Both the position numbers and the translations under genes were made by a program. Under the pieces are notes generated by a model. That model was not told the DNA's origin, made no database searches, and saw only the letters and a program-made list of their open reading frames with translations. Shown piece after piece: positions 16,171-24,196 of a stretch of DNA of 64,000 bases. The DNA is from Paratissierella segnis (GTDB lineage: Bacteria; Bacillota; Clostridia; Tissierellales; Tissierellaceae): contig NZ_JACRTG010000034.1 of NCBI RefSeq assembly GCF_014385195.1, positions 62,001-126,000 on the forward strand, written 5' to 3'. Positions within the stretch are counted from its first letter, which is position 1, and each line of letters opens with the position of its first letter.

Positions 16171-17121
16171 CTAAATCACATTCTGTGGATTGCCTTCAAT
16201 CCATCCTGATATATTTTCAAATACTATCTTAGCCCTTCTTATCATAGCTTCTTCAGTTGCAAATCCTATATGTGGCGTTAATATTACCCTATTTTCTTTT
16301 AATAGGGAATATTCAAAGGGTAATGGCGGTTCCATATCAAATACGTCTATACCTGCACCCGATATCTTGCCTTCATGCAAAATATTTGCCAAGGCTTCAT
16401 TATCTACTAAAGGTCCTCTGGCAGTATTGATTAGAATAGAATTTTTCTTCATCAAGTTTAATCTGTCATTATTTACTATGCCTCTAGTGGAATCCGTTAA
16501 TGGCAAATGAATTGTAACAATATCACTTTCTTTAAAAATATCCTCTAAATCAACATATTTAACACCCTTTGAAATTAGATCTTTATTTTCACTTCTGTTA
16601 AATGCAATGACATGACACCCAAAAGCTAAACCAATCTCAGCTACTTTTTTCCCTATGGCTCCCGTTCCTATCACTCCAAGAGTTTTGCCATATAAATCAT
16701 TTTGACCATATCCATCCTTAGTACCGCCATTCCGGGTAACTTCATCTAAAACTACTATATTTCTTAATAAGGAAATTATAAGCCCAAAGGCAAGCTCTGC
16801 TACTGAATTGGTGCTGTATCCTGCAGCATTAGATACTAAAATATTTTTTTCTCTACAAACCTTTAAATCAACATGATCTACTCCTGTAAACGCTATGGAA
16901 ATCATTTTAAGCTTTTCCGCTGAATTGATAACTTCTCCTTTCAAAAGCATATTAGCGATTACCAATACATTGGCATCTTTCACCCTATCCTTAAGAACTT
17001 CAACATCTGCCGTCTTGTCATTATATAATATTAATTCATGTTCCCCATTGACGGTTTTTTTTGCAATGGATCTAATATCTTTTTCGGGAATTTCCAGCGG
17101 TTCCAATACCACAATTTTCAT
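16171..17121 (-). CDS. D-isomer-specific 2-hydroxyacid dehydrogenase
   Basis: A 316-residue NAD-dependent dehydrogenase of the phosphoglycerate/glycerate/lactate dehydrogenase group. The Rossmann motif G-V-I-G-T-G-A-I-G is in the middle. The three catalytic positions are present: Arg in I-N-T-A-R-G-P-L-V-D, Glu in D-M-E-P-P-L-P and His in L-T-P-H-I-G-F-A-T. There is no C-terminal ACT domain, so it is not a classic allosteric SerA; the true 2-oxoacid substrate is unknown. GAGGG precedes the ATG. The glutaredoxin gene lies upstream with a 39-base gap, so they may share a transcript. Confidence 0.85.
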   Translation of the reverse strand: MKIVVLEPLEIPEKDIRSIAKKTVNGEHELILYNDKTADVEVLKDRVKDANVLVIANMLLKGEVINSAEKLKMISIAFTGVDHVDLKVCREKNILVSNAAGYSTNSVAELAFGLIISLLRNIVVLDEVTRNGGTKDGYGQNDLYGKTLGVIGTGAIGKKVAEIGLAFGCHVIAFNRSENKDLISKGVKYVDLEDIFKESDIVTIHLPLTDSTRGIVNNDRLNLMKKNSILINTARGPLVDNEALANILHEGKISGAGIDVFDMEPPLPFEYSLLKENRVILTPHIGFATEEAMIRRAKIVFENISGWIEGNPQNVI

Positions 17122-17160
17122 ACAGCCCTCATCCTTCCTCCATCAGTGTACATAATCCTA

Positions 17161-17418
17161 TCATATTTCAAACTTACTATAGTCAAATAAAATTTGTTCT
17201 CCATCATTTACAACTATACAAGGCACTCCAACTTTACCCAATTCCTTTATTTCATTAAACTCTTCACAATTATCTCTGTATTTCAAAAACCTCTTTAAGT
17301 TTAACATTCCCTCTGAAATATCAAGATACAAATACTTTACATTATGATTTGAAAGAAACTCTTTCGCCGGTTCACAGTCCGGGCAATATTTACTTCCAAA
17401 TAGAATTATTTTTTTCAT
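17161..17418 (-). CDS. glutaredoxin-like protein
   Basis: An 85-residue thioredoxin-fold protein with redox motif C-P-D-C at residues 13-16 (F-G-S-K-Y-C-P-D-C-E-P-A-K), and G-V-P-C-I-V at about 64-69 in place of the conserved cis-Pro T-V-P region. This fits glutaredoxin-related proteins of anaerobes that act without glutathione. An extra Cys precedes I-V. GGAGG sits five bases before the ATG. It lies between the ogt and dehydrogenase genes on the same strand. Confidence 0.8.
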   Translation of the reverse strand: MKKIILFGSKYCPDCEPAKEFLSNHNVKYLYLDISEGMLNLKRFLKYRDNCEEFNEIKELGKVGVPCIVVNDGEQILFDYSKFEI

Positions 17419-17454
17419 AATTGCCTCCAGATTTATTTTTTAATTTTATGACAA

Positions 17455-17931
17455 TCAGGCATTAAAAATTTCCCCTGTCCGACTTTCTAATTCCAATAAC
17501 CTTTCCTTAATATCTAACCCTCCGCCATACCCTACAAGCTTGCCATTTGAGCCTATAACTCGGTGACAAGGTACAAATATGGCAATGGGATTCTTGTTGT
17601 TTGCCATTCCTACAGCGCGACATGCCTTTATATTTCCTATTCTTTCGGCTATATCTTTATAACTTTTTGTTTGGCCATAAGGTATCTCCATTAAAGCATT
17701 CCATACTTTTTTCTGAAATTCGGTACCTGATAATTCCAGCGGCAAATCAAATTCTTTTCTATCTCCATCAAGATACTCTTGTAACTCGTCATGTGCTTTC
17801 TTCAATAGTGGAGTCTCTATTAGATTTATATCTTCTAAATCAATCTCATTAAAAAACAAATGAGTTATAGCATGTCCATTTTCTACGATCCCAATCCTAC
17901 CAATTATAGTCTCATAATAATAACCATTCAC
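17455..17931 (-). CDS. ogt: methylated-DNA-protein cysteine methyltransferase
   Basis: A 158-residue suicide repair enzyme removing O6-alkyl groups from guanine. The active site P-C-H-R-V-I-G has acceptor Cys122, and the helix-turn-helix region (P-Y-G-Q-T-K-S-Y-K-D-I-A, then A-C-R-A-V-G with the Arg finger) precedes it. There is no Ada-type regulatory domain. The start is GTG with AGGGGTG eight bases upstream. Length is typical of Ogt. Confidence 0.95.
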   Translation of the reverse strand: MNGYYYETIIGRIGIVENGHAITHLFFNEIDLEDINLIETPLLKKAHDELQEYLDGDRKEFDLPLELSGTEFQKKVWNALMEIPYGQTKSYKDIAERIGNIKACRAVGMANNKNPIAIFVPCHRVIGSNGKLVGYGGGLDIKERLLELESRTGEIFNA

Positions 17932-18042
17932 CTAAGTTCACCCCTTATTAATTTTAGCTTCGATGTCATTATTTTAACTCATAATTAGAGAATTTAAAAG
18001 CCCCTGAATCTAAAAACAAGGACTTTATCAACTTTTATTTAA

Positions 18043-18423
18043 TTATCCTCTTATAACCTCAACATCATATCCATCGGGATCAGTCACAAAATAATATCCC
18101 GGTTTTTCTCCAGGCAATCCCATAAGTTCTGTCACTTCATAGCCCATTTCCTTATGTCTATCTCTTGAGGCTTCCAGCTCCTCTATGGAAACTGCGATAT
18201 GGCTAAAACCGTTGCCTATTTCATATGGCTTTTCAGGATTGTAATTGTATGTTAATTCTAATTCATAATATCCTGAATCATCACTTAAATAAACTAATGT
18301 AAATTCATCCTCCGGAAATTCCTTTCTTCTAGTTTCCTTTAGTCCTAGAGCTTCCTTATAAAACTTTAAAGACTTTTCCAAATCCATTACTCTAATACAA
18401 GTATGCAACATCTTATATTTCAT
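18043..18423 (-). CDS. VOC family protein, glyoxalase I-like
   Basis: About 126 residues starting M-K-Y-K-M-L-H-T-C-I-R-V. The ATG at 18423 is favoured by TAGGAG ten bases upstream over a longer frame to 18456. The paired beta-alpha-beta-beta-beta modules of the vicinal oxygen chelate fold are clear: H-T-C-I-R-V-M-D-L-E-K-S-L-K-F-Y, then G-F-S-H-I-A-V-S-I-E and D-P-D-G-Y-D-V-E-V-I. Potential metal ligands (H7, E56-like, H74-like, E123-like) are consistent with lactoylglutathione lyase (GloA), here probably acting on other thiol adducts of methylglyoxal. Confidence 0.85.
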   Translation of the reverse strand: MKYKMLHTCIRVMDLEKSLKFYKEALGLKETRRKEFPEDEFTLVYLSDDSGYYELELTYNYNPEKPYEIGNGFSHIAVSIEELEASRDRHKEMGYEVTELMGLPGEKPGYYFVTDPDGYDVEVIRG

Positions 18424-18496
18424 AAATTCATCACTCCTAAATTTATCATTATTCAATTCATATCCATTTTATATACAAATTAATCTATTTTTACAT

Positions 18497-18538
18497 AAAA
18501 AGAATGAACGTTTACACTTGAATGTAAACGTTCATTCT
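18497..18538 (-). terminator. terminator of the DUF1657 gene
   Basis: A perfect 16-base stem (AGAATGAACGTTTACA and complement) with a short loop, directly after the DUF1657 stop codon, runs into TTTTT on the minus strand. Confidence 0.9.
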
Positions 18539-18541
18539 AAC

Positions 18542-18751
18542 TTACTGTTCTTGATTATATTGAGGTTCTTCATTTTTCAAGGTATTTATTCGACTTTCTA
18601 TCATATTTACCATATTATCTGCATTTGTGGACAACATCCCAAACATTTGTTTAGCTTCTTGATTGTCTGTATCTAAAGAAAAACTTTTTAAGTCTCCTGA
18701 CAAACTTTTAGCACTTGCCAGAGCAGACTCCAATTTATTAACGACTGTCAT
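18542..18751 (-). CDS. DUF1657 domain protein
   Basis: A 69-residue protein starting M-T-V-V-N-K-L-E-S-A-L-A-S-A-K; the ATG at 18751 has AAGGAGAG well placed upstream, and a longer frame to 18781 does not. The sequence is all-helical with the conserved F-S-L-D-T-D-N-Q-E-A-K-Q-M-F block of DUF1657. In Bacilli and Clostridia these small proteins accompany spoVAC/spoVAE-type or YetF/DUF421 genes and are expressed in sporulation. No such partner is adjacent here, so the role is inferred only from the family. A strong terminator follows. Confidence 0.85.
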   Translation of the reverse strand: MTVVNKLESALASAKSLSGDLKSFSLDTDNQEAKQMFGMLSTNADNMVNMIESRINTLKNEEPQYNQEQ

Positions 18752-18860
18752 TCTTTCATCTCTCCTTTTATCTTTTCTCATATATATTGTTTACAGAAAT
18801 AATTTTTCTATGATAATAAAAATCCCCTATTTTTTACATTATGGATTAAATGTTCCAAGT

Positions 18861-18904
18861 AAAAAACATGGAACCAAGTATTTTTAAAAATACTTGGTTC
18901 CATG
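18861..18904 (-). terminator. peroxiredoxin terminator, 38-base perfect palindrome
   Basis: Positions 18867..18904 are a perfect palindrome (arm CATGGAACCAAGTATTTTT), followed on the minus strand by TTTTTT (18866..18861). It starts 11 bases after the peroxiredoxin stop codon. A direct copy of part of the arm (GTTCCAAGTA) lies just beyond, at 18852..18861. Confidence 0.88.
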
Positions 18905-18915
18905 ATCACTTTATT

Positions 18916-19437
18916 TTATAATAGGTTTTCTCCCTCTTCCCAATCTACCGGGCACAGTCCGCCTGTTTGTAATGCTTTCAATACTCTTAGTGTTTCGTCT
19001 ACGCTTCTGCCTACATTCAGATCGTGAACTACAGAATATCGTACAATTCCTTCAGGATCTATGATAAATAGCCCTCTTAAAGCAACACCATCTTCTTCAA
19101 TTAATATGCCATAGTCTCTTGCTACAGATTTTGTCATATCTGCTGCCATAGGGAAATTTACTTTTCCAAGGCTTGAATTTATCCATGCTTTATGGGAATG
19201 TTCACTGTCTACACTTACTGAAATAACATCTGCATTTAATTTTTTGAAGTCCTCAATCCTTTTACTATATCCTGTAATTTCCGTAGGACAAACAAATGTA
19301 AAATCTGCAGGATAAAAGAACATGACAAGCCACTTACCTTTATAGTTGTTTAATGAAACTTGCCCGAAGTTGCATCCATCTCCATCACAAGTGTTCATTC
19401 TAAAATCAGGTGCTTTTCTGCCAACCAATCTTTCCAT
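18916..19437 (-). CDS. 2-Cys peroxiredoxin (AhpC/TSA family)
   Basis: About 173 residues starting M-E-R-L-V-G-R-K-A-P-D-F; the ATG at 19437 has GGAGGTT nine bases upstream, and the longer frame to 19494 is hydrophobic leader-like noise. Peroxidatic Cys50 lies in Y-P-A-D-F-T-F-V-C-P-T-E, and a resolving Cys is near residue 162 in G-G-L-C-P-V-D-W. The enzyme reduces peroxides using a thioredoxin-like donor. It is monocistronic with a strong terminator. A perfect Fur-family box (19518..19532) lies upstream, suggesting metal- or peroxide-responsive control. Confidence 0.92.
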   Translation of the reverse strand: MERLVGRKAPDFRMNTCDGDGCNFGQVSLNNYKGKWLVMFFYPADFTFVCPTEITGYSKRIEDFKKLNADVISVSVDSEHSHKAWINSSLGKVNFPMAADMTKSVARDYGILIEEDGVALRGLFIIDPEGIVRYSVVHDLNVGRSVDETLRVLKALQTGGLCPVDWEEGENLL

Positions 19438-19517
19438 ATATAAAATAACCTCCATTAAATAATTTATCTTTAGGTATATTATATATATAACCAATTATAT
19501 TAAAAATAAACCCTAAA

Positions 19518-19532
19518 TGATAATTATTATCA
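19518..19532 (-). promoter_or_regulatory. Fur-family operator upstream of the peroxiredoxin
   Basis: TGATAATTATTATCA is a perfect 7-1-7 palindrome matching the classical Fur box TGATAATNATTATCA and closely related to the PerR box. It lies about 80 bases before the start codon. TTATCA inside the box followed after 18 bases by TATAAT could be the promoter, so binding would block RNA polymerase. The same 15-base core with identical flanks (21 bp) occurs before rpsD. Confidence 0.7.
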
Positions 19533-19546
19533 ATTGAAATTGAATT

Positions 19547-19572
19547 TAAAAAAACCTGTTCTAAGAACAGGT
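19547..19572 (-). terminator. terminator of the GntR-RCK_C regulator gene
   Basis: A perfect palindrome ACCTGTTCT/AGAACAGGT (19554..19572) is followed on the minus strand by TTTTTTT, five bases after the regulator stop codon. Confidence 0.9.
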
Positions 19573-19577
19573 AAAAA

Positions 19578-20198
19578 CTAATCTTCTAAATATAATTTGA
19601 CTGCATTGTATACCTTATCCTCCCCTATAACCAGCAACACATCCCCTATTTCAAAGGTGAAATAAGGACCCGGGGATAATACAAGACCATCTTTGCTCTT
19701 TACCGCTACTATAGTCGCTCCCGTATGCTGCCAAAATTTAAGTTCGGATATAGATTTGCCTATAAGCTTGCTATTTTCAGGTATTGCTATTTCAAATGGA
19801 GTTATAGGATTAATATTGCTCAATCTGCTTGTATAGTCTATTATCCTATCAATTGTTTCTAAAATATCATTTTCAAGTTCATTTTTCTTTGCTATTTGAT
19901 TTGCCAAGATTGTCTTATAAGAGGCTACACTTTCAATATTTCTAAACTTGTTAATGTACTTAAAAGCTTTCTCCTTTGACAAAATAGTAATACCACTACC
20001 CCTCTCCGATACAACGACATCAACATCTTCTAAAATCTTAATAGCTCTCCTTATAGTCTCTGGCGATACGTTATACTTTCCTGCAAGGGTAGAACGCCCA
20101 TGTATCTTTTCTCCCTCTTTAAACTCCCCTGTATATATAGCAGTGGCAATATCCAGCGCTATTTTTTGAAACATAGGTGTAGTTGTACTTTCATACAT
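19578..20198 (-). CDS. GntR-type regulator with RCK_C domain, BusR-like
   Basis: 206 residues: an N-terminal GntR winged helix (about 5-75, including G-R-S-T-L-A-G-K-Y-N-V-S-P-E-T-I-R-R-A), a linker helix (about 90-120) and a C-terminal TrkA-C/RCK_C domain (about 130-204, with P-E-N-S-K-L-I-G-K-S-I-S-E-L and I-G-D-V-L-L-V-I-G). This architecture is that of BusR, the c-di-AMP-dependent repressor of glycine betaine uptake in lactic acid bacteria; RCK_C domains of KtrA/KtrC also bind c-di-AMP. No busAB or potassium transporter is adjacent, so target and ligand are inference. GGGAG precedes the ATG. Confidence 0.8.
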   Translation of the reverse strand: MYESTTTPMFQKIALDIATAIYTGEFKEGEKIHGRSTLAGKYNVSPETIRRAIKILEDVDVVVSERGSGITILSKEKAFKYINKFRNIESVASYKTILANQIAKKNELENDILETIDRIIDYTSRLSNINPITPFEIAIPENSKLIGKSISELKFWQHTGATIVAVKSKDGLVLSPGPYFTFEIGDVLLVIGEDKVYNAVKLYLED

Positions 20199-20518
20199 AA
20201 TTCTTTTCTCCCATTAATATTATACTTATTTTTCTATATAATATCATTTTTGACACAAATTGTCTAATATAAAGCAGCTCAATATACAATTCATACCCAC
20301 TCAGTGAAATTTCACAAGATATGAAATCTTGGAAATTTCTACTGTCGGGCACACGGCAATTCACAATTCACAATCGACCCTTGGGTCGTCCTGCCGTGTA
20401 CCCTTTGTAGTCTAAGGGTGAGACGGACAGTATAAGCATTGCTTTCGAAGGATCCCTGCTTTTTAAGAAGAGTGACAAATGAAGAGTGAAGAGTTGCTGA
20501 AGTCAAGTTTTTAGGGTC
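20199..20518. repeat. gene-free interval with structured and dispersed repeats
   Basis: No gene fits here. A stem of about 14 bp with one bulge lies at 20305..20339 (GAAATTTC-ACAAGAT against ATCTTGGAAATTTC). A nested structure follows at 20341..20431: outer ACTGTC/GACAGT, middle ACACGGCA/TGCCGTGT and inner CGACCC-TT-GGGTCG, with two AATTCAC heptamers in one arm (20358..20371). From 20481 onward a block resembles 49328..49382 (GAAGAGTGAAGAGTTG, then GGTCTTAAAA, then GTAGAT) and runs into the last codons of the adjacent hydroxylase gene. It looks like a dispersed non-coding element, not a promoter region. Confidence 0.55.
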
Positions 20519-21013
20519 TTAAAACGTAGATCCTTCAATATCAGAGGAACCTCCATTTAATATTGATTTTATTGCATATTCTATCTCTTGATACCCTGTA
20601 CATCTGCAGATATTGGATTGCAGCCAATCCTGAATGGTAACATCATCTGCATCAGGATGCATCTTCGAAAGAGAATGACAAACCATCAAAAATCCTGATG
20701 TACAATACCCACACTGAAAACCCCAGTTTTCTACAAATGATTTTTGAATAGGAGCGTTCTTTAACCCTTCGACCGTTAAGATTCTTTTACCAATTGCTTC
20801 TACCGTAAGCATTAGGCATGATTTTATAGGAATATCATCTATAAGTACTGTACATGCACCGCAATCTCCATTTTCACATCCCGGCTTTGCTCCTGTTAAC
20901 CCTAATTCATTCCTTAAAGTATATAATAATATGTCAGAGGGTTTTGCAACTACCTTACGGTCTTCTCCATTAACGTTTAAAGTAATAACCGTACTATCCA
21001 GTATCTTTAACAT
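20519..21013 (-). CDS. molybdenum hydroxylase small (2Fe-2S) subunit
   Basis: A 164-residue electron-transfer subunit of a xanthine dehydrogenase/aldehyde oxidoreductase-family enzyme. Cys46, 51, 54 and 66 form the plant-type [2Fe-2S] site (K-P-G-C-E-N-G-D-C-G-A-C), and Cys101, 104, 136 and 138 form the second (Q-C-G-Y-C-T-S-G, C-R-C-T-G). Its ATG immediately follows the medium subunit. The last few codons and the stop fall in a block that also occurs, non-coding, near 49.37 kb, so the C-terminus may have been set by a repeat insertion. Confidence 0.92.
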   Translation of the reverse strand: MLKILDSTVITLNVNGEDRKVVAKPSDILLYTLRNELGLTGAKPGCENGDCGACTVLIDDIPIKSCLMLTVEAIGKRILTVEGLKNAPIQKSFVENWGFQCGYCTSGFLMVCHSLSKMHPDADDVTIQDWLQSNICRCTGYQEIEYAIKSILNGGSSDIEGSTF

Positions 21014-21850
21014 CTACTCCTCCTCCTGAAAACTATCCAATATTTCGCTTATAATAGCACCCAGCATGAATTTTCTATATTCTTTTGTTCCGCCTACATC
21101 ATGTAAAATTTCACCCGGTATATTTTTTATAATCTCGTCAATTTTGTCCTTCTTTGCGAGACTATCTTCATTTAATATCTTTTCTATCTTTTTGGCCCTA
21201 AAGGGATACTCACATAAACCGCTGAATGCCACATTGATAGTATCATTATCCTTCAATGCTGATACGGACAATAAAGGATAATCAATTTTCTCATTTTTTG
21301 TTCTCTTTACATGCTGATATGGAAAATTTACGTATTCCTTTTTTACTATAACTTGAACTAACATTTCGCCTTCATCAAGTAAAAGTTTTTTATTAAATAC
21401 CTTATTTAGAGAAACCCTTCGCTTTCCGGTTTTATTCTCTAATACGACATCGCTATTTGCTATTAATAGCGGTAATATGGATTCCTTATAGATAATAGTG
21501 CCAATGATATTGCCGCCTAGAGTTATTTTATCTTGTATAGTATGGTCGGCAATTCGTTTAACCACCAAGCTAAGCAGAGGAAATTTATTTATATCTGCAA
21601 TTTGACTTAATGAAACCGCAGAACCAATATATAAATCATCACCATCGAAGTCAAACTCATTGCATTCAGGTATTGCCTTTATATCTATGACCGCATCTGC
21701 GTACATGTTGTACCTTCTTGCCATGCTGATGAACTCCGTACCTCCACCATAATAAATGACCTTTTTATTTTTATTTGATAAGCTATCATATAGATTTACC
21801 GCTTCTTCAACGGTATCCGGTTTATAATATTCAAATTCAAAAGGTATCAT
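21014..21850 (-). CDS. molybdenum hydroxylase FAD-binding medium subunit
   Basis: A 278-residue CO-dehydrogenase-flavoprotein-like subunit passing electrons from the Fe-S subunit to FAD. The FAD motifs Y-Y-G-G-G-T-E-F-I (near residue 33) and T-L-G-G-N-I-I-G-T (near 111) are present, and the CO_deh_flav_C domain occupies roughly the last 95 residues. Its start overlaps the large-subunit stop by four bases (ATGA type), and the small subunit follows with no gap, so the three are translationally coupled. Confidence 0.92.
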   Translation of the reverse strand: MIPFEFEYYKPDTVEEAVNLYDSLSNKNKKVIYYGGGTEFISMARRYNMYADAVIDIKAIPECNEFDFDGDDLYIGSAVSLSQIADINKFPLLSLVVKRIADHTIQDKITLGGNIIGTIIYKESILPLLIANSDVVLENKTGKRRVSLNKVFNKKLLLDEGEMLVQVIVKKEYVNFPYQHVKRTKNEKIDYPLLSVSALKDNDTINVAFSGLCEYPFRAKKIEKILNEDSLAKKDKIDEIIKNIPGEILHDVGGTKEYRKFMLGAIISEILDSFQEEE

Positions 21851-24180
21851 TGTTCCACCTCTTTTTTCTTTTTGTATATTGTCTCTGGAAAAATGGGCAA
21901 CGTATCGAACTCCTCTTTGGTTGCCAAAGACATGGCGTTTGCAAAAGCAGCAGGGATACCCAAAATACCATGCTCCGCTAAACCTCTTGCTCCAAATGGA
22001 GCACCCATTTGCGGAGTTTCTACAAAATCGACTATATACTCCGGTTGTTCTCCAAATCTCATTACCTTATATGTTCTTAAAGATGTTGTTTGCAGTATGC
22101 AGTCATCATCATGTATGAATTCCTCCCTTGTAGCCAAGCCAAAACCCATATTCATTCCTCCCATTACAAGCCCTTTTGATGTTTTGGGATTGATGGTCTT
22201 GCCAACATCCATTACCGTTGCTGCCTTTATTAATCTATAGGTATGCATTCTGGGATCGTACTCTATTTCTACCGCTTGTGCACCGACAGTCCACGACATA
22301 CCCGACTTTCCCTTTCCCGTTTCTTTGTCTAAAGGTGTCAATTGTCTCATAATAAAATTGCCTTTTGCTATAATTTCTCCCCATACAGCATTGCCATTTT
22401 CATATTTATAGCCATGGACTACATCCTTAAAGAATACAAATTTGCTTGGATCTGTTTTCATATAAATCATTTCATTCCCCACATCTAAATCTTCCGGTTG
22501 GCACTTCAAAGCAATAGCGCCAACTTGTTTTAATTGTTTTATCAAATCGTCTGCAGCTTTTAATACGGCATTACCTACCATAAACGTCGTCATACTGGCT
22601 ACAGTCTTCCAATGCATAGGGCTTACTTGAGTATTCACATCCATAAATACATGGATTTTCTCAACTCCCATCTTCAATTTTTCTGCTAATAACATAGCCA
22701 TTGTAGTTTTCATTCCGGGACCTATTTCTGTTGCCCCAAAATTCAAATTGAGACTTCCATCGCTGTTGGTTGTGATTATAGCACCGGAAGTGGCATCTGT
22801 AGGGGAATTGGATGTCTTCCATAGGCAAGCCATTCCCTTTGCCTTTATCATTCCATCTTCATTTTCAATAAGGGTGCCTTCTTCCCAGTTTATCAATTTT
22901 TTGAGTTTATTTATACATGCATTCAAATCCCCAGTATTGGATAAGGTTATCTTATCTTGAGTAGGAGAGGTATCATTTTCTTTTATTGCGTTTTTAATTC
23001 TTAATTCTGAAGGGTCCATAGATAACTTTTTTGCCAATTTATCCAGTATTCTTTCTATGCAAAATGTACTGGCAGTATGACCAAAACCTCTAAAAGACGT
23101 TGTGTATCCATGATTTGTATACACACTATAGGAATCGCAATAAATATTTTCAATATTGTACGGACCGGAACAATCAGAAGCTATGGATTTTGCCATTCTA
23201 GGTGCCGTATCTGCATATGCTCCGCAGTCTACATAATAGATGCACTCCAATGCCTTAATCATTCCATCATAAGTTGCGCCTATTTTTACATATCCTTCTA
23301 CGCCTAACTTGCCCGGAGATGACATTATGTCTTCCTCTCTTGTATTTCTGACTAGAACTTTTTTGCCGCCCACAGCTAAAGATGCGAGATAGGCAATGTA
23401 TTCCAACTGGATTGTAGCTTTACCTCCGAAGGCACCTCCAACCAATGGTGTTTTTACAATTATTTTGCCTTCGGGAATTTTAAATATATCGCTTAATTCT
23501 TCTTTTACGGCAAAGGGCCCTTGAGTGGACGTATTGATAATTACCGTACCATCATGCATAATCTGAGCTGCCGAATTTCTAGTTTCCATTGCAATATGAT
23601 CTGATTGAGGTAAAAAGAATGTAGATTCCACTACTACATCCGACTCGCTCCATCCCAATTTCATATTTCCTTTTCTAATCTTAACATGATCCATAATATT
23701 CGTATTTGCCTTTGGATAAATGTCAGTTGCTGCATAGGTATACCTGCTCAAATCCTTGTGAATTAATATTGGATTTTCTTTTATAGCGTCCTTAATTTTG
23801 TTTACTGCGGGAAGTTCTTCATACTTGACATCAATAAGGCTAACGCCCTTCATGCCTTGCTCTTCGGTATTTGCTACTACAACAGCTACAGGTTCACCGA
23901 AATATCTTACTCTATCCCTTGCAATAGGCGGTCTATCGTGAATCATAGAGCCCGTAAGATATGGGGCATCTTCCCCCGTTATTACAGCAAGAACTCCCTC
24001 AGATTTCAATGCTTTTTTTATATCGATTTTTTTGATTTTTGCATGGGCGTAGGGTGATGCAAGCATCACAGCATGTAAAGTATCCGGCGTGATGAAATCG
24101 GCATTGTATTTTGCAGTCCCTGTAACCTTATCCCATGCTTCTAATCTCTTTGTATCAACACCAATTTTGGGTTTTTCCAT
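21847..24180 (-). CDS. molybdenum hydroxylase catalytic subunit (xanthine dehydrogenase family)
   Basis: About 777 residues starting M-E-K-P-K-I-G-V-D-T-K-R; this ATG at 24180 has AAGGAG upstream, while the longer frame to 24252 overlaps the germination gene. Motifs include the N-terminal D-K-V-T-G-T-A-K-Y-N-A-D, G-G-A-F-G-G-K (molybdopterin contact), T-S-F-R-G-F-G and, near the C-terminus, G-A-R-G-L-A-E-H-G with the catalytic Glu. These identify a purine or aldehyde hydroxylase; substrate cannot be fixed by eye. The gene starts 16 bases after the gerB-type gene, implying one operon with the germination receptor. Confidence 0.9.
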   Translation of the reverse strand: MEKPKIGVDTKRLEAWDKVTGTAKYNADFITPDTLHAVMLASPYAHAKIKKIDIKKALKSEGVLAVITGEDAPYLTGSMIHDRPPIARDRVRYFGEPVAVVVANTEEQGMKGVSLIDVKYEELPAVNKIKDAIKENPILIHKDLSRYTYAATDIYPKANTNIMDHVKIRKGNMKLGWSESDVVVESTFFLPQSDHIAMETRNSAAQIMHDGTVIINTSTQGPFAVKEELSDIFKIPEGKIIVKTPLVGGAFGGKATIQLEYIAYLASLAVGGKKVLVRNTREEDIMSSPGKLGVEGYVKIGATYDGMIKALECIYYVDCGAYADTAPRMAKSIASDCSGPYNIENIYCDSYSVYTNHGYTTSFRGFGHTASTFCIERILDKLAKKLSMDPSELRIKNAIKENDTSPTQDKITLSNTGDLNACINKLKKLINWEEGTLIENEDGMIKAKGMACLWKTSNSPTDATSGAIITTNSDGSLNLNFGATEIGPGMKTTMAMLLAEKLKMGVEKIHVFMDVNTQVSPMHWKTVASMTTFMVGNAVLKAADDLIKQLKQVGAIALKCQPEDLDVGNEMIYMKTDPSKFVFFKDVVHGYKYENGNAVWGEIIAKGNFIMRQLTPLDKETGKGKSGMSWTVGAQAVEIEYDPRMHTYRLIKAATVMDVGKTINPKTSKGLVMGGMNMGFGLATREEFIHDDDCILQTTSLRTYKVMRFGEQPEYIVDFVETPQMGAPFGARGLAEHGILGIPAAFANAMSLATKEEFDTLPIFPETIYKKKKEVEQ

Positions 24181-24196
24181 AGGCTTTTTCTCCTTA

